DNA of 64,000 nt from positions 1-64,000 of the forward strand of contig NZ_VJZK01000006.1 of the NCBI RefSeq assembly GCF_007109225.1, read 5' to 3'. The position numbers and the translations under genes were made by a program. Position 1 is the first letter of the stretch. Each line of letters opens with the position of its first letter. A model generated the notes under the pieces. The model ran no database searches. It was not told the origin of the DNA and saw only the letters and a program-made list of their open reading frames with translations. The DNA is from Flavobacterium sp. GT3R68 (GTDB lineage: Bacteria > Bacteroidota > Bacteroidia > Flavobacteriales > Flavobacteriaceae). This document shows positions 33,827 through 43,387 of this stretch, piece by piece.

Positions 33827-34927
33827 ATGAAAAATACAATCGTTCAATTCTCCAGAATAGTTGTTGGTATACTGTTTATCATCTCGGGATTGATTAAGCT
33901 GAACGACCCCCTGGGATTCTCTTATAAACTAACCGAATATTTTAGTGAACCGGTATTCAATATGCCTTTTCTGGTTCCTTTTGCATTGGCTTTAGCTTTG
34001 TTTTTAGTGATATTGGAGGTCGTTCTCGGCGTCATGCTGCTAATTGGGTTTCGACCTAAATTTACAATTTGGAGTCTTTTACTGCTGATTGTGATGTTTA
34101 CTTTCCTGACCTTCTACTCGGCCTATTTCAATGTGGTGAAAGACTGTGGTTGTTTTGGTGATGCACTTCATCTGACACCATGGCAATCGTTTACCAAAGA
34201 TGTAATTCTATTGTCTTTCATCCTGATTCTATTTTTCAATATAAGGCTGATAAAACCATTATTCCGAAAATCTATTCAGAACATGGTAACATTAGTGAGT
34301 TTTGTTCTTTGTGCTTTTATGGGGTCTTGGGTATTGAACCATTTGCCACTGAAAGATTTCCGTCCATACAAAATCGGTAATAACATCCAAAAAGGAATGG
34401 AAATTCCGGTAGGAGCACCACAGTCAGTGGTGGAAATGATTTTCATATACAAAGTCAATGGTGTGGATAAAGAATTCACCGAAAAAGATTTGATGTCACT
34501 TCCTCCAGGGGCCACGTTTGTAGACAGAAAAGACAAAGTAATTACAGAAGGTTACGTCCCTCCTATTCATGATTTTATTATGGAAAAAGACGGTTCTGAT
34601 TATAAGGACGAACTCCTGAATGAGCCTAAATTACTGATGTTCGTCGCATACGATTTATCGAAAGCAAACCCTGCTGCGATGGCCAAGCTGGAAAAATTGA
34701 ATCAGCAGGCTAAAGCCAAAGGGTATAAGGTAGTTGGAATGACAGCTTCGACCAAAGAAGAAATTGCCAAAATTATAACCGCCAATCATTATACATTTGA
34801 TTTTTATTTCTGTGATGCCATTCCGTTGAAAACAATCGAAAGAGCTAATCCAAGTATTATTGTTTTAGAAAAAGGAACCATCAAACAGAAACTGCATCAC
34901 TACGATATGGACGATTTATTGTTGTAG
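33827..34927 (+). CDS. DoxX-type membrane protein (BT_3928 family)
   Basis: 366 residues. N-terminal four-helix DoxX domain (about residues 1-135: VGILFIISGLIKLNDPLGFS and a loop VKDCGCFGDALHLTPWQSF, cysteines in a CGCFGD motif as in MauE/DoxX redox proteins), a fifth segment near 155, then a thioredoxin-like periplasmic domain ending in LMFVAYDLSKANPAAMAKL and SIIVLEKGTIKQKLHH. Likely part of a membrane thiol/quinone redox system; a TlpA-like thioredoxin gene follows. Confidence 0.85.
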   Translation: MKNTIVQFSRIVVGILFIISGLIKLNDPLGFSYKLTEYFSEPVFNMPFLVPFALALALFLVILEVVLGVMLLIGFRPKFTIWSLLLLIVMFTFLTFYSAYFNVVKDCGCFGDALHLTPWQSFTKDVILLSFILILFFNIRLIKPLFRKSIQNMVTLVSFVLCAFMGSWVLNHLPLKDFRPYKIGNNIQKGMEIPVGAPQSVVEMIFIYKVNGVDKEFTEKDLMSLPPGATFVDRKDKVITEGYVPPIHDFIMEKDGSDYKDELLNEPKLLMFVAYDLSKANPAAMAKLEKLNQQAKAKGYKVVGMTASTKEEIAKIITANHYTFDFYFCDAIPLKTIERANPSIIVLEKGTIKQKLHHYDMDDLLL

Positions 34928-34980
34928 TAATCGACAAAAACATTAGTATTCCTTTGTGAAACTTGTTAGAAGGCCCTGCT

Positions 34981-34988
34981 TATCTTTG
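34981..34988 (+). promoter_or_regulatory. -7 box of the TlpA-like gene
   Basis: TATCTTTG, 12 nt before ATG 35001. It falls inside the longer frame that opens at 34956, which argues that the gene really starts at 35001 or 35010. TTG triplets at 34962-34964 and 34953-34955 are candidate -33 elements. Confidence 0.6.
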
Positions 34989-35000
34989 TACACCAATAAA

Positions 35001-35519
35001 ATGATTGCAATGAAAAAAACATACCTGCTCCTTAGCCTCTTTATGATAATTGGGTTGGTTATCTTTTCTTTTTGGGAAAACCCAAAAACCGAATTCACAA
35101 AACAAAGTCTTGAAAATAAAATGCTGGCTTTTGACAATTCAGAAATTGCATTCAAAGACATTCTGAAAAAATACAAAGGCAAAACCATTGTAATTGATGT
35201 TTGGGCTTCCTGGTGCAGAGATTGCGTCGGTGGAATGCCTAAGGTAAAAGAATTACAGAATGCAAATCCGGACGTAGTATATCTGTTTCTTTCGATGGAT
35301 AAATCCTATGATAAATGGAAACTTGGTATCGAAAAGTATGATGTTCAAGGGGAACATTATCTGGTTACCGACGGAATGCAGGGCGTTTTTGGACAGTCCA
35401 TTGATTTAAACTGGATCCCAAGATACATGATCGTTGATAAAACCGGAAAAATCGCTCTGTATAAGGCAATTGAAGCAGATGATGAAAAAATAACTGCCAC
35501 GCTAAAAAAAATAAAATAA
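35001..35519 (+). CDS. TlpA-like periplasmic thioredoxin
   Basis: About 172 residues from 35001 (MIAMKK) or 169 from 35010 (MKKTYLL). N-terminal anchor/signal YLLLSLFMIIGLVIFSFW, then the thioredoxin fold with ASWCRDCVGGMPKVKELQ (CxxC Cys-Arg-Asp-Cys) and the cis-proline loop LNWIPRYMIVDKTGKI. It is a membrane-tethered thiol-disulfide reductase, probably working with the DoxX-type protein upstream. Stop overlaps the tpiA start by one base. Confidence 0.87.
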   Translation: MIAMKKTYLLLSLFMIIGLVIFSFWENPKTEFTKQSLENKMLAFDNSEIAFKDILKKYKGKTIVIDVWASWCRDCVGGMPKVKELQNANPDVVYLFLSMDKSYDKWKLGIEKYDVQGEHYLVTDGMQGVFGQSIDLNWIPRYMIVDKTGKIALYKAIEADDEKITATLKKIK

Positions 35520-36271
35520 TGAGACATAAAATTATTGCAGGAAACTGGAAAATGCATAAAAATGCTGAACAAACTGAGGACTTATTGAACGATTTGATTG
35601 ATAAGCTTCCCCCTGATGTTCAAGTGGAAATTATTGTTGCTCCTACATTTGTCAATTTAGCGTCAGCCGTAGATCATCTGGAATTTACCAATATTGATGT
35701 AGCTGCTCAAAATATGCATCAGGCGGAAAGCGGTGCTTTTACCGGCGAAATTTCTGCAGAGATGCTGAAAAGCATCGGAGTCAACACTGTTATTCTTGGA
35801 CATTCCGAACGTCGTGCCTATTTTCACGAAAATGATGCACTATTGGCATCAAAAGTAAATAGCGCATTGGAACATGAATTGCGTGTTATTTTTTGCTTTG
35901 GAGAAGAATTGAAAGACCGGCAGGCAAAACAGCATTTTAGTATTGTTGAAAACCAGCTTCATGACGGACTATTTCATTTGGATGCAAAAGACTGGGGCAA
36001 TATCGTTTTGGCTTACGAACCAGTTTGGGCGATAGGAACAGGAGAAACTGCCACTCCGGAGCAGGCGCAGGAAATGCATGCTTTCATACGCGAAACGATT
36101 CGTTCCAAATACGGAAGTGATGTTGCTGAAGGAGTTACTATTTTATATGGTGGCAGCGTAAAGCCTGACAATGCTAAAGAAATATTCTCAAAACCGGATG
36201 TCGATGGAGGATTAATTGGAGGTGCAGCCTTGAATGCAGCCGATTTTGCCGCTATTGTAAGCGCGGTGTAA
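35519..36271 (+). CDS. tpiA: triosephosphate isomerase
   Basis: 250 residues, full length. Catalytic residues visible: Lys11 in AGNWKMHKN, His95 in ILGHSERRAYFHE, Glu167 in AYEPVWAIGTG, and the phosphate loop GGSVKPDNAKEIF then GGLIGGAALNA. It interconverts dihydroxyacetone phosphate and glyceraldehyde 3-phosphate in the cytoplasm. Translationally coupled to the TlpA-like gene (TAATG), an arrangement common in flavobacteria as far as I recall. Confidence 0.97.
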   Translation: MRHKIIAGNWKMHKNAEQTEDLLNDLIDKLPPDVQVEIIVAPTFVNLASAVDHLEFTNIDVAAQNMHQAESGAFTGEISAEMLKSIGVNTVILGHSERRAYFHENDALLASKVNSALEHELRVIFCFGEELKDRQAKQHFSIVENQLHDGLFHLDAKDWGNIVLAYEPVWAIGTGETATPEQAQEMHAFIRETIRSKYGSDVAEGVTILYGGSVKPDNAKEIFSKPDVDGGLIGGAALNAADFAAIVSAV

Positions 36272-36391
36272 ATACTGATCATGAATATTCTAAAACTTAA
36301 AGGTTGGAAGTATTCCTTCCTCTTTTTTTACTTTTCAATAGTCAATATACGAGAACCAAAACAAAATAGAATCATCTTTTGAAATACAAAC

Positions 36392-36428
36392 AAAAAAATC
36401 CTGTCCATTAATCGGACAGGATTTTTTT
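36392..36428. terminator. bidirectional terminator
   Basis: AAAAAAATCCTGTCC, 7-nt loop, GGACAGGATTTTTTT: a perfect 15-bp stem with A and T runs on each side. It stands between the convergent tpiA and Kelch genes and can serve both. Confidence 0.9.
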
Positions 36429-36447
36429 ATTTACAAATATAAAAACA

Positions 36448-37818
36448 TTATTTCCGTTTAATCAATCTGACCGTTTGTTGGTCAACCCCTTGTTTTACCT
36501 TGGCAATATAAAGACCAGTCTCCAGTTCTTCCCCAAACTTAATTAGCTGTTCATCATTATTTTTGATATGATTTATCAATCTTCCTGATGTATCATATAT
36601 TGATACTTCGACTTTTTCATCACCACCACCTTTGACAACTAAAGTAAATTTATTACCACTTGGGTTAGGAGAAGCAATCACATTCAGACTATTTTCAGAA
36701 TAATTTACAATAGACAAAGGAGGTGGACTAAACAATTCACTACTAGCCAGAGTTACCCGTGTCAATGAAGCATCTGTGGCATCTCCGCCAGTTACTAACA
36801 CTTTTCCGTTGGACAAAAGGGTTGCAGTATGCCACTGGCGAACACCTATCATTGAAGCGGTCGCACTCCAGGAATTAGTTGCCACATCATATAACTCACA
36901 ATTGGAGATACTGCCAGCAGAACTATCGCCGCCGGTTACCAGTACTCCGCCACTTGACAAAATGGTGGCAGTATGAAAGGAACGACTATTTGCCATTGAA
37001 CCTCCTGCACTCCAAGTATTTGTTAACGGATTGTATAACTCGCTACTGGATAATTTGACATCGGAATCCCCACCGGTAACCAGTACTTTGCCATCTAATA
37101 AAAGTGTCGAAGTAAAGTCGATACGACTTGTAGCCATCGAAGTGGCTGTACTCCATGTATTGCTTACCGGATCATATAGCTCACAACTTAATAAATAAGT
37201 GACACCGTTTCCTCTTCCCCCCGCTACCAGGACTTGACCATTAGGTAAAAGGGCCGCAGTATGATGGTAACGACCATTCGCCATTGAAGCACCTGTACTC
37301 CAGATATTTGTTGCCGAATCGTATAGCTCACAACTCAATAATTTGACCATGGAAAAATATCCGCCGGTAACCAGCACTTTGCCATCTGTTAGTAGGGTGG
37401 CAGTATGAGAGGGCCTGGCATCGACCATTGAAGGAGCCGCACTCCATGTATTGGTTACCGGATCGTAAAGCTCACAACTGGTTGAAGCACCACTCCCGCT
37501 TACTGCTCCACCTGTTACCAATACCTTACCATTAGTCAAAAGGGTGGCGGTATGATTCACACGGCCTGTCAGCATCGAAGCGGCTGCACTCCACGTACTG
37601 GTTGCCGGATCATATAGCTCACAATTGGATAATGGACCGGTGGCCGTTTGGGTTTGACCGCCAGCTACCAACACTTTGCCGTTGGACAAAAGTGTGGCAG
37701 TATGAAATTCCCGCTCGTTCACCATCGAAGCGGTGGCACTCCATGATTGTGCACTTGTCGTAATGGTTCCCAATAAGAGCATTGCCATACATTTGCAAAT
37801 AGTTACTATTTTATCCAT
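36448..37818 (-). CDS. secreted Kelch-repeat protein with T9SS sorting domain
   Basis: 456 residues. Signal peptide ends TTSAQ. Seven to eight Kelch units of about 48 residues follow, each with xHTATLLxxGKVLVxGG and CELYDPxTNTWSxxxSM; these should close into a beta-propeller. The last 75 residues (NVIASPNPSGNKFTLVV, YDTSGRLINHIKN, GLYIAKVKQG) are a type A C-terminal domain that directs secretion through the type IX system and surface attachment. The near-identical repeat units suggest recent unit duplication or homogenisation. Ligand unknown. Confidence 0.93.
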   Translation of the reverse strand: MDKIVTICKCMAMLLLGTITTSAQSWSATASMVNEREFHTATLLSNGKVLVAGGQTQTATGPLSNCELYDPATSTWSAAASMLTGRVNHTATLLTNGKVLVTGGAVSGSGASTSCELYDPVTNTWSAAPSMVDARPSHTATLLTDGKVLVTGGYFSMVKLLSCELYDSATNIWSTGASMANGRYHHTAALLPNGQVLVAGGRGNGVTYLLSCELYDPVSNTWSTATSMATSRIDFTSTLLLDGKVLVTGGDSDVKLSSSELYNPLTNTWSAGGSMANSRSFHTATILSSGGVLVTGGDSSAGSISNCELYDVATNSWSATASMIGVRQWHTATLLSNGKVLVTGGDATDASLTRVTLASSELFSPPPLSIVNYSENSLNVIASPNPSGNKFTLVVKGGGDEKVEVSIYDTSGRLINHIKNNDEQLIKFGEELETGLYIAKVKQGVDQQTVRLIKRK

Positions 37819-38051
37819 AATATCTAATTTTACTTATTATTTGACGCCCAAATGAATACCGCTAAGTTACTAATTAACAACTATATACGAATGAATGTGC
37901 TTGTAAAAAACATCAAATCCATTTCCAATCATTTAGCCTTTTAAGTCGATAACTTTATATTTTAAAAATTACTATTTTTCCTGGCTCTTTTTTTTACTTT
38001 TAATAATTCAATAGAGGAGATAACATTACCTTTGCAAAAAAAATATCACAT

Positions 38052-38885
38052 ATGTCAAATATATATTTAGGCTACCATTTTTCGGTAGAACCAAAAGAAC
38101 CGGGATCGGAAATCCTGGTGGCGGAATTAGGGGAATTGCCATTTGAAAGCTTTATCGAAAGCGAGGTGGGTGTGATTGCCTATATTCAGAAGCAGTTTTG
38201 GACAGAAGATATCCTGGAAGACATCCATATACTGAGTTCACCTGAATTCGTTGTTTCTTATAAGATAGAAGAAATTGAACAGGTTAACTGGAATGAAGAA
38301 TGGGAAAAGAACTTTGAAGCGATTGATGTTGATGGAAAATGCCATGTGCGTGCGCCGTTTCACCCAAAAACGGATGCCGAATATGATATTGTGATTGAAC
38401 CTAAAATGAGTTTTGGAACGGGTCACCACGAAACCACCCATATGATGATCCAGCATATATTGGAAACTGATGTCAAAGGAAAGAAAACCTTGGATATGGG
38501 TTGCGGAACGGCGATTTTGGCGATTTTGGCTGAAATGAAAGGAGCTGAACCAATCGATGCCATTGATATTGACAATTGGTGTTATCAAAATTCGATTGAA
38601 AACGCTGAACGTAATAATTGTCATCATATAACCGTTTATGAAGGTGACGCATCATTATTAGCCGGAAAAAATTACGATGTTATCATTGCTAATATCAACC
38701 GGAATATTTTATTGAACGATATGCAAACCTATGTGGACTGCCTTAACCTAAATGGCATTTTACTGCTTAGCGGATTTTATGAAGAGGACATTCCTTACAT
38801 TGATGCATCCTGCACGGAGAAAGGGTTAACGTATGTTAAAAAGTTTCAAAAAAATAACTGGGTATCATTAAAATACGTAAATTAG
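38052..38885 (+). CDS. prmA: ribosomal protein L11 methyltransferase
   Basis: 277 residues. Features: FGTGHHETTHMM (121-132), S-adenosylmethionine motif I DMGCGTAILAI (148-158), acidic motif AIDIDNWC, and ANINRNIL (213-220) in place of the usual N-PP-F. PrmA trimethylates L11 on its amino groups. The TTACCTTTGC box near 38028 is a plausible -7. Coupled in the same direction with a methyltransferase and clpS. Confidence 0.94.
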   Translation: MSNIYLGYHFSVEPKEPGSEILVAELGELPFESFIESEVGVIAYIQKQFWTEDILEDIHILSSPEFVVSYKIEEIEQVNWNEEWEKNFEAIDVDGKCHVRAPFHPKTDAEYDIVIEPKMSFGTGHHETTHMMIQHILETDVKGKKTLDMGCGTAILAILAEMKGAEPIDAIDIDNWCYQNSIENAERNNCHHITVYEGDASLLAGKNYDVIIANINRNILLNDMQTYVDCLNLNGILLLSGFYEEDIPYIDASCTEKGLTYVKKFQKNNWVSLKYVN

Positions 38886-38899
38886 TTATACGAAATCTG

Positions 38900-39526
38900 A
38901 TGGAAATTAACGACAATAGAAAAGAGCATTGGGATACTGTTTATTCAACCAAACAACCCCATGAAGTCAGCTGGACGCAGGAAAAACCAATCACTTCCCT
39001 CGATTTTATTACTCAGACAAATCTTGACAAATTCGCCAAGATTATCGATATAGGAGGCGGCGACAGCAGATTGGTTGACTTTTTATTAGACGAAGGGTAT
39101 CAGGATATTACGGTTTTGGATATTTCGGCAGAAGCATTGGAAAGAGCCAAAAAAAGATTGGGAAACAAAGCGGATAAAGTAAATTGGATCGTTTCGGACG
39201 TTACGGAATTCATACCCGAAACTACCTTTGACATCTGGCATGACCGGGCTGCGTTTCATTTTCTGACAACAGAAGAGCAAATCAAAGCCTATACAGCAAC
39301 CGTTGCGAAAGCGGTTACAGGATATTTGATTATTGGTACTTTTTCTGAAAATGGCCCACAAAAATGCAGCGGCTTAGATATTAAACAATATACAGAAACA
39401 ACGCTGGAACATCAATTTTCCGATTCATTCAAAAAATTGAAATGTACAACGGAAGACCACGTCACTCCTTTTGATACCACACAGAATTTTTTATTCTGCA
39501 GTTACAAAAGAGAAAATTCGAACTAG
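38900..39526 (+). CDS. class I SAM-dependent methyltransferase
   Basis: 208 residues: KEHWDTVYSTKQPHEVSWTQ start, motif I IIDIGGGDSRLVDFLL, VLDISAEALERAKKRL (motif II), and WIVSDVTEFIP plus FDIWHDRAAFHFLTTEEQ. It belongs to the methyltransferase 12/25 type; target unknown. Lies 14 nt after prmA, likely same transcript. Confidence 0.85.
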   Translation: MEINDNRKEHWDTVYSTKQPHEVSWTQEKPITSLDFITQTNLDKFAKIIDIGGGDSRLVDFLLDEGYQDITVLDISAEALERAKKRLGNKADKVNWIVSDVTEFIPETTFDIWHDRAAFHFLTTEEQIKAYTATVAKAVTGYLIIGTFSENGPQKCSGLDIKQYTETTLEHQFSDSFKKLKCTTEDHVTPFDTTQNFLFCSYKRENSN

Positions 39527-39566
39527 TTTGGGAATTCATAATTCATAATTCATAAATTATAAAGCT

Positions 39567-39842
39567 ATGAGTACAAAAGAAAAAATACAGGAAAAAGTCA
39601 TCTTAAAAGAAGCCGTTTCGTTTGATAACGAAATTGTAATGTATAATGATGATGTGAATACTTTTGATCACGTAATCGATACGTTAATGAAGGTATGCAA
39701 ACATAGTTCAGAACAGGCAGAACAATGCTCATTAATAGTACATTACAAAGGAAAATGCACCGTAAAGACAGGGCCCATTGATGAATTAACCCCTCAATGT
39801 TCCCTCCTTTTAGAAGCCGGCTTAAGTGCCGAAATAGTATAA
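39567..39842 (+). CDS. clpS: ClpS adaptor
   Basis: 91 residues, full length. VMYNDDVNTFDHVIDTLMKV (the N-D-D substrate-pocket strand), KVCKHSSEQAEQCSLIVHYK and KTGPIDELTPQCSLLLEAGL. ClpS brings N-degron substrates to ClpAP/ClpCP. The classical second histidine (VHxxG) is present as VHYKG. Confidence 0.93.
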   Translation: MSTKEKIQEKVILKEAVSFDNEIVMYNDDVNTFDHVIDTLMKVCKHSSEQAEQCSLIVHYKGKCTVKTGPIDELTPQCSLLLEAGLSAEIV

Positions 39843-39891
39843 GTTCCGATTGTTGGACTGGCAATCAGAAAATAGATTTTAAATTACACAC

Positions 39892-41163
39892 ATGGAAGAA
39901 TACGGGAAAATCTTAATCGTTGCAATGCCTCTTTTTTTATTATTGATTATAATAGAAAAAATCTACGGGCTTTACAAAGGAGAAGATACCGTGCCGTTAA
40001 TGGATGGCGTCTCCAGTGTCAGTTCCGGAATTACCAATGCAGTTAAGGACGTTTTGGGACTTAGCCTCACATTTATTTCTTATAGCTGGATGGTTTCCAA
40101 GGTTGCTTTATTTGAGATGGAAGCCAATGCATTGACGTATTTCATTGCCTTTGTTGTTATTGATTTTTATGGATACTGGACACATCGGCTGGCACACCAA
40201 GTCAATTTTTTCTGGAATAAACATGCGATTCACCACAGCAGTGAAGAATTTAATCTCGCCTGTGCCCTGCGCCAGACGGTATCTAGTTTTGTAAACTTAT
40301 TTACTTTCTTACTTATTCCTGCAGCGCTTCTGGGCGTTCCTCCAACAGTTATCGCAATTACACTTCCCATTCAGTTATTTTTACAGTTTTGGTATCATAC
40401 CAAACACATCAAAAAAATGGGCTTTTTAGAACATATCCTAGTTACCCCATCGCATCATCGGGTACATCATGCCATCAATCCGGAATATTTGGACAAAAAC
40501 CATTCACAGATATTCATTATCTGGGATAAATTATTTGGAACCTTTCAGGCTGAACTGAATGATGTTCCCCCTGTTTTTGGTATCACAAGACCAGCGCTCA
40601 CCTGGAACCCAATCCGGATTAATTTCCAGCATTTATGGCTTCTGATCACAGACGCTTGGCGCACGGAAAACTGGCAAGACAAATTTATCATTTGGTTCAA
40701 GCCAACAGGCTGGCGGCCCGAAAATTTTGAAGAAAAATATCCTGTGCACAAAATTACAGATGTGTACGGTTTTGATAAATACGGAACTCAAAATTCCCCT
40801 AGATTAATTTATTGGTCGGTCGCGCAGGCTTTAATCACCTTGCTTTTTGTGAGTTATCTTTTTAACAACATTGCTACCATTGGTCTCCCAAACATTTTTA
40901 TCTATGGATTGTTCATTTTCGTAAGCATATACAGTTACACCGAATTAATGGATGGAAAGAAATTTTCACTATTTTGGGAAAGCATCCGTTTGATTTTTGG
41001 GATTGGATTGGTATTGTATTTTGGTGATTGGTTTGGATTTAATTCTATAGTACCTAGTGGAAATTATATTGTAGGAACTTACTTGGTATTTTCTCTTTTA
41101 ATAACGATTTATTTTGTAGCTTTCGAGTTCAGGAGAGAAAAAACAATACTCCTCAATACTTAA
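39892..41163 (+). CDS. sterol desaturase/fatty acid hydroxylase family protein
   Basis: 423 residues, about eight membrane segments. Histidine clusters for a di-iron site: HRLAHQ (HxxxH), NKHAIHHSS (HxxxHH) and HHRVHHAINPEYLDKNH. The family adds or removes hydrogens on lipid chains in the membrane. The C-terminal 150 residues are an extra four-helix domain without metal ligands. Substrate unknown; related proteins act on alkylglycerols. Confidence 0.9.
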   Translation: MEEYGKILIVAMPLFLLLIIIEKIYGLYKGEDTVPLMDGVSSVSSGITNAVKDVLGLSLTFISYSWMVSKVALFEMEANALTYFIAFVVIDFYGYWTHRLAHQVNFFWNKHAIHHSSEEFNLACALRQTVSSFVNLFTFLLIPAALLGVPPTVIAITLPIQLFLQFWYHTKHIKKMGFLEHILVTPSHHRVHHAINPEYLDKNHSQIFIIWDKLFGTFQAELNDVPPVFGITRPALTWNPIRINFQHLWLLITDAWRTENWQDKFIIWFKPTGWRPENFEEKYPVHKITDVYGFDKYGTQNSPRLIYWSVAQALITLLFVSYLFNNIATIGLPNIFIYGLFIFVSIYSYTELMDGKKFSLFWESIRLIFGIGLVLYFGDWFGFNSIVPSGNYIVGTYLVFSLLITIYFVAFEFRREKTILLNT

Positions 41164-41172
41164 ATTTAATCT

Positions 41173-41862
41173 ATGAAAAATAATGTACTGCTTCGGAGTT
41201 ATATTGTTTTCAGCGTTTTTTATTTGTGCCTCATTTTAATTGGAAAAGTTGACATAGCTTGGTTTCTCAAGCCTCTACCCCTTCCTTTCTTATTGATTTC
41301 TGTTTATAATTTTGAAAAATTCCCGACAAAAAGCTGGCTGTTCAGCGCTTTGGTTTTTTCATGGATTGGGGATATTATCCTGATGTTTGCATTTAAAGGT
41401 GAACTTTACTTCATTCTCGGATTAATTTCCTTTCTTATAAGTCATCTGCTGTATATTATTCTATTCGTAAAACAGGGAAATACGACAAGGCATCGAAAGA
41501 ATATCATTTTTTGGATTGCATTTATTTTGATTCTCCTGTATCTCAAAAATATGCTTGGATTTCTTTATCCAAAATTGGGCGATTTAAAAATTCCCGTTAC
41601 GATATATGCACTTACCATTTCAACGATGCTACTGATGGCATTAAAAGGATATTTCAGCTGGAAAAAGCCTGAAAACATTACCATTCTTTTTGGCGCTATA
41701 TTTTTTGTGATGTCCGACAGTATTTTGGCAATCAATAAATTTTATGAACCGTTACCGTATGCCAATTTTATGATTATGATGACCTATCTTATAGCGCAGT
41801 TTGCCATTGTGGTTGGAATCGAAAATTTAAATCGGAAAGGAATCAGCAAATTACAAAAATAA
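41173..41862 (+). CDS. YhhN family (lysoplasmalogenase-like) membrane protein
   Basis: 229 residues, seven to eight membrane segments. The family blocks are KPLPLPFLLISVY, FSWIGDIILMF (conserved Asp), LGLISFLISHLLYIILF (conserved His) and FFVMSDSILAINKFY. YhhN/TMEM86 members split the vinyl ether of lysoplasmalogens. It stands 9 nt after the desaturase-like gene, suggesting a shared lipid role. Confidence 0.88.
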   Translation: MKNNVLLRSYIVFSVFYLCLILIGKVDIAWFLKPLPLPFLLISVYNFEKFPTKSWLFSALVFSWIGDIILMFAFKGELYFILGLISFLISHLLYIILFVKQGNTTRHRKNIIFWIAFILILLYLKNMLGFLYPKLGDLKIPVTIYALTISTMLLMALKGYFSWKKPENITILFGAIFFVMSDSILAINKFYEPLPYANFMIMMTYLIAQFAIVVGIENLNRKGISKLQK

Positions 41863-41890
41863 ATAAAAGCCCCTAATGGGGCTTTTATTT
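41861..41890 (+). terminator. rho-independent terminator
   Basis: AAATAAAAGCCCC, loop TAAT, GGGGCTTTTATTT: a 13-bp stem overlapping the yhhN stop codon region. Confidence 0.88.
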
Positions 41891-41945
41891 ATATATAGAA
41901 ATATTATCCTCTTGTAAATATTTATTTTTTTCTACAACAGAGTTT

Positions 41946-42362
41946 TTAATGTGGCAATTTATCCTTTACCCATCCATATAAAAACGTTCCAATCAATGCG
42001 CCCAATAATACCAGAATTATCGGAAAATAACCCGCTCCCAACAATATAAATATTGGTCCGGGACAGGATCCTACCAATGCCCAACCCAATCCAAAGAGTA
42101 TTCCTCCAATCCAATAGCGGAGCGAACCTCTTTCTTTATCTAATATTTCAATGGGTAACCCTTTGATGTCTTTAATCTCTTTTCTTTTTATCATCTGTAT
42201 TCCAATCAATCCTGTCCCTATTGCCACCATAATAATTCCATACATATGGAACGATTGAAATTGGAACATTTCGTATATTCTGTACCACGAAACGGCTTCT
42301 GATTTGGTCAGCACAATTCCGAAAACAAATCCGACCAATATATATTTTAAGATGTTATTCAT
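41946..42362 (-). CDS. YeeE/YedE family protein, C-terminal half (DUF6691)
   Basis: 138 residues, four membrane segments, with GGILFGLGWALVGSCPGPIF, the cysteine-containing half-channel motif of YeeE/YedE. The partner gene lies directly upstream with 2 nt between. The pair takes up thiosulfate or related sulfur species in known systems. Confidence 0.88.
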   Translation of the reverse strand: MNNILKYILVGFVFGIVLTKSEAVSWYRIYEMFQFQSFHMYGIIMVAIGTGLIGIQMIKRKEIKDIKGLPIEILDKERGSLRYWIGGILFGLGWALVGSCPGPIFILLGAGYFPIILVLLGALIGTFLYGWVKDKLPH

Positions 42363-42364
42363 AA

Positions 42365-42922
42365 TTAAAAAATTAAAGGTAAAATGAAATAAGCCATAAT
42401 AAGTCCACCAAGAAAAAATCCGATAACAGCTTTCAAGGAAGGAATCTGCAAATTACTCAATCCTGAAATAGCATGTCCCGAAGTGCAGCCACCTGCATAA
42501 CGCGAACCAAAACCAATTAAGATTCCGCCTATAATCAATATTAAAATCATTTTTGGGGACTGAAAAATAGCATTTCCGAACAACGCTTCCGGTACTAATT
42601 TACCGTTGGGGGCATCGATTCCCATTTGGGCCAATTGCTCGATTGTTTGCGGGTTGATATCCACGTTCGAAGGATCACTCATAAAATGAACCGCTACAAA
42701 TCCGCCTAACATGGCTCCGGCGATAACAAACAGATTCCAACGCTGTGATTTCCAGTCATAATTAAAAAAAGGAACATATTTACCTGCTCCTGCCATGGCG
42801 CAAAGCGAACGAAGATTAGAAGACATGCCAAATACTTTTCCGAAATAAATCAGGCATAACATAACCATTCCAATTAAAAAACCTGATATATACCAGGACC
42901 AGGTTTGAGAAATAAAATCCAT
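42365..42922 (-). CDS. YeeE/YedE family protein, N-terminal half
   Basis: 185 residues with five membrane segments. IGGILIGFGSRYAGGCTSGH contains the conserved GGCTSGHAISG cysteine motif that handles sulfur. Together with the smaller protein it forms a split transporter. No sulfurtransferase gene is adjacent. Confidence 0.9.
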   Translation of the reverse strand: MDFISQTWSWYISGFLIGMVMLCLIYFGKVFGMSSNLRSLCAMAGAGKYVPFFNYDWKSQRWNLFVIAGAMLGGFVAVHFMSDPSNVDINPQTIEQLAQMGIDAPNGKLVPEALFGNAIFQSPKMILILIIGGILIGFGSRYAGGCTSGHAISGLSNLQIPSLKAVIGFFLGGLIMAYFILPLIF

Positions 42923-42978
42923 ATTGCTTATTTTTTTTACAAAAATAGTATCTTTATATGATTAAACTGAAAAAATAA

Positions 42979-43374
42979 ATGTCATCCACTAAAAACGTTG
43001 TCGGCTGGTTTGAAATCCCTGTAGCAAACATGGAAAGAGCCATCAAATTTTATGAAACCGTGTTTGATTATCAACTGTCCAGACACCAAATGGGGCCGTT
43101 GGATATGGCGTGGTTCCCCTGGCAGGATGACCCGGATGCGGCTGGTTGTGCGGGTTCGTTGGTGTATCATAAAGATTTCTACAAACCTTCTGATAATGGG
43201 ACGTTGGTGTATTTTATCAGTCCTTCCGGCGATTTACAGAACGAATTATCCAAAATCAATGATGCCGGTGGCAAAGTATTTGTAGAGAAAATACAAATAA
43301 GCCCAACGCATGGTTTTATGGCTGTATTTTATGATACAGAAGGCAATCGTGTGGCATTACATTCCTTAAAATAA
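42979..43374 (+). CDS. VOC (glyoxalase/bleomycin-resistance fold) protein
   Basis: 131 residues: VGWFEIPVANMERAIKFYET start, VFDYQLSRHQMG, two beta-alpha-beta modules, and GFMAVFYDTEGNRVALHSLK at the end with the C-terminal acidic metal-ligand position. Function open: metal-dependent lyase, dioxygenase or binding protein. Confidence 0.88.
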   Translation: MSSTKNVVGWFEIPVANMERAIKFYETVFDYQLSRHQMGPLDMAWFPWQDDPDAAGCAGSLVYHKDFYKPSDNGTLVYFISPSGDLQNELSKINDAGGKVFVEKIQISPTHGFMAVFYDTEGNRVALHSLK

Positions 43375-43387
43375 AATTCGAAACCAA

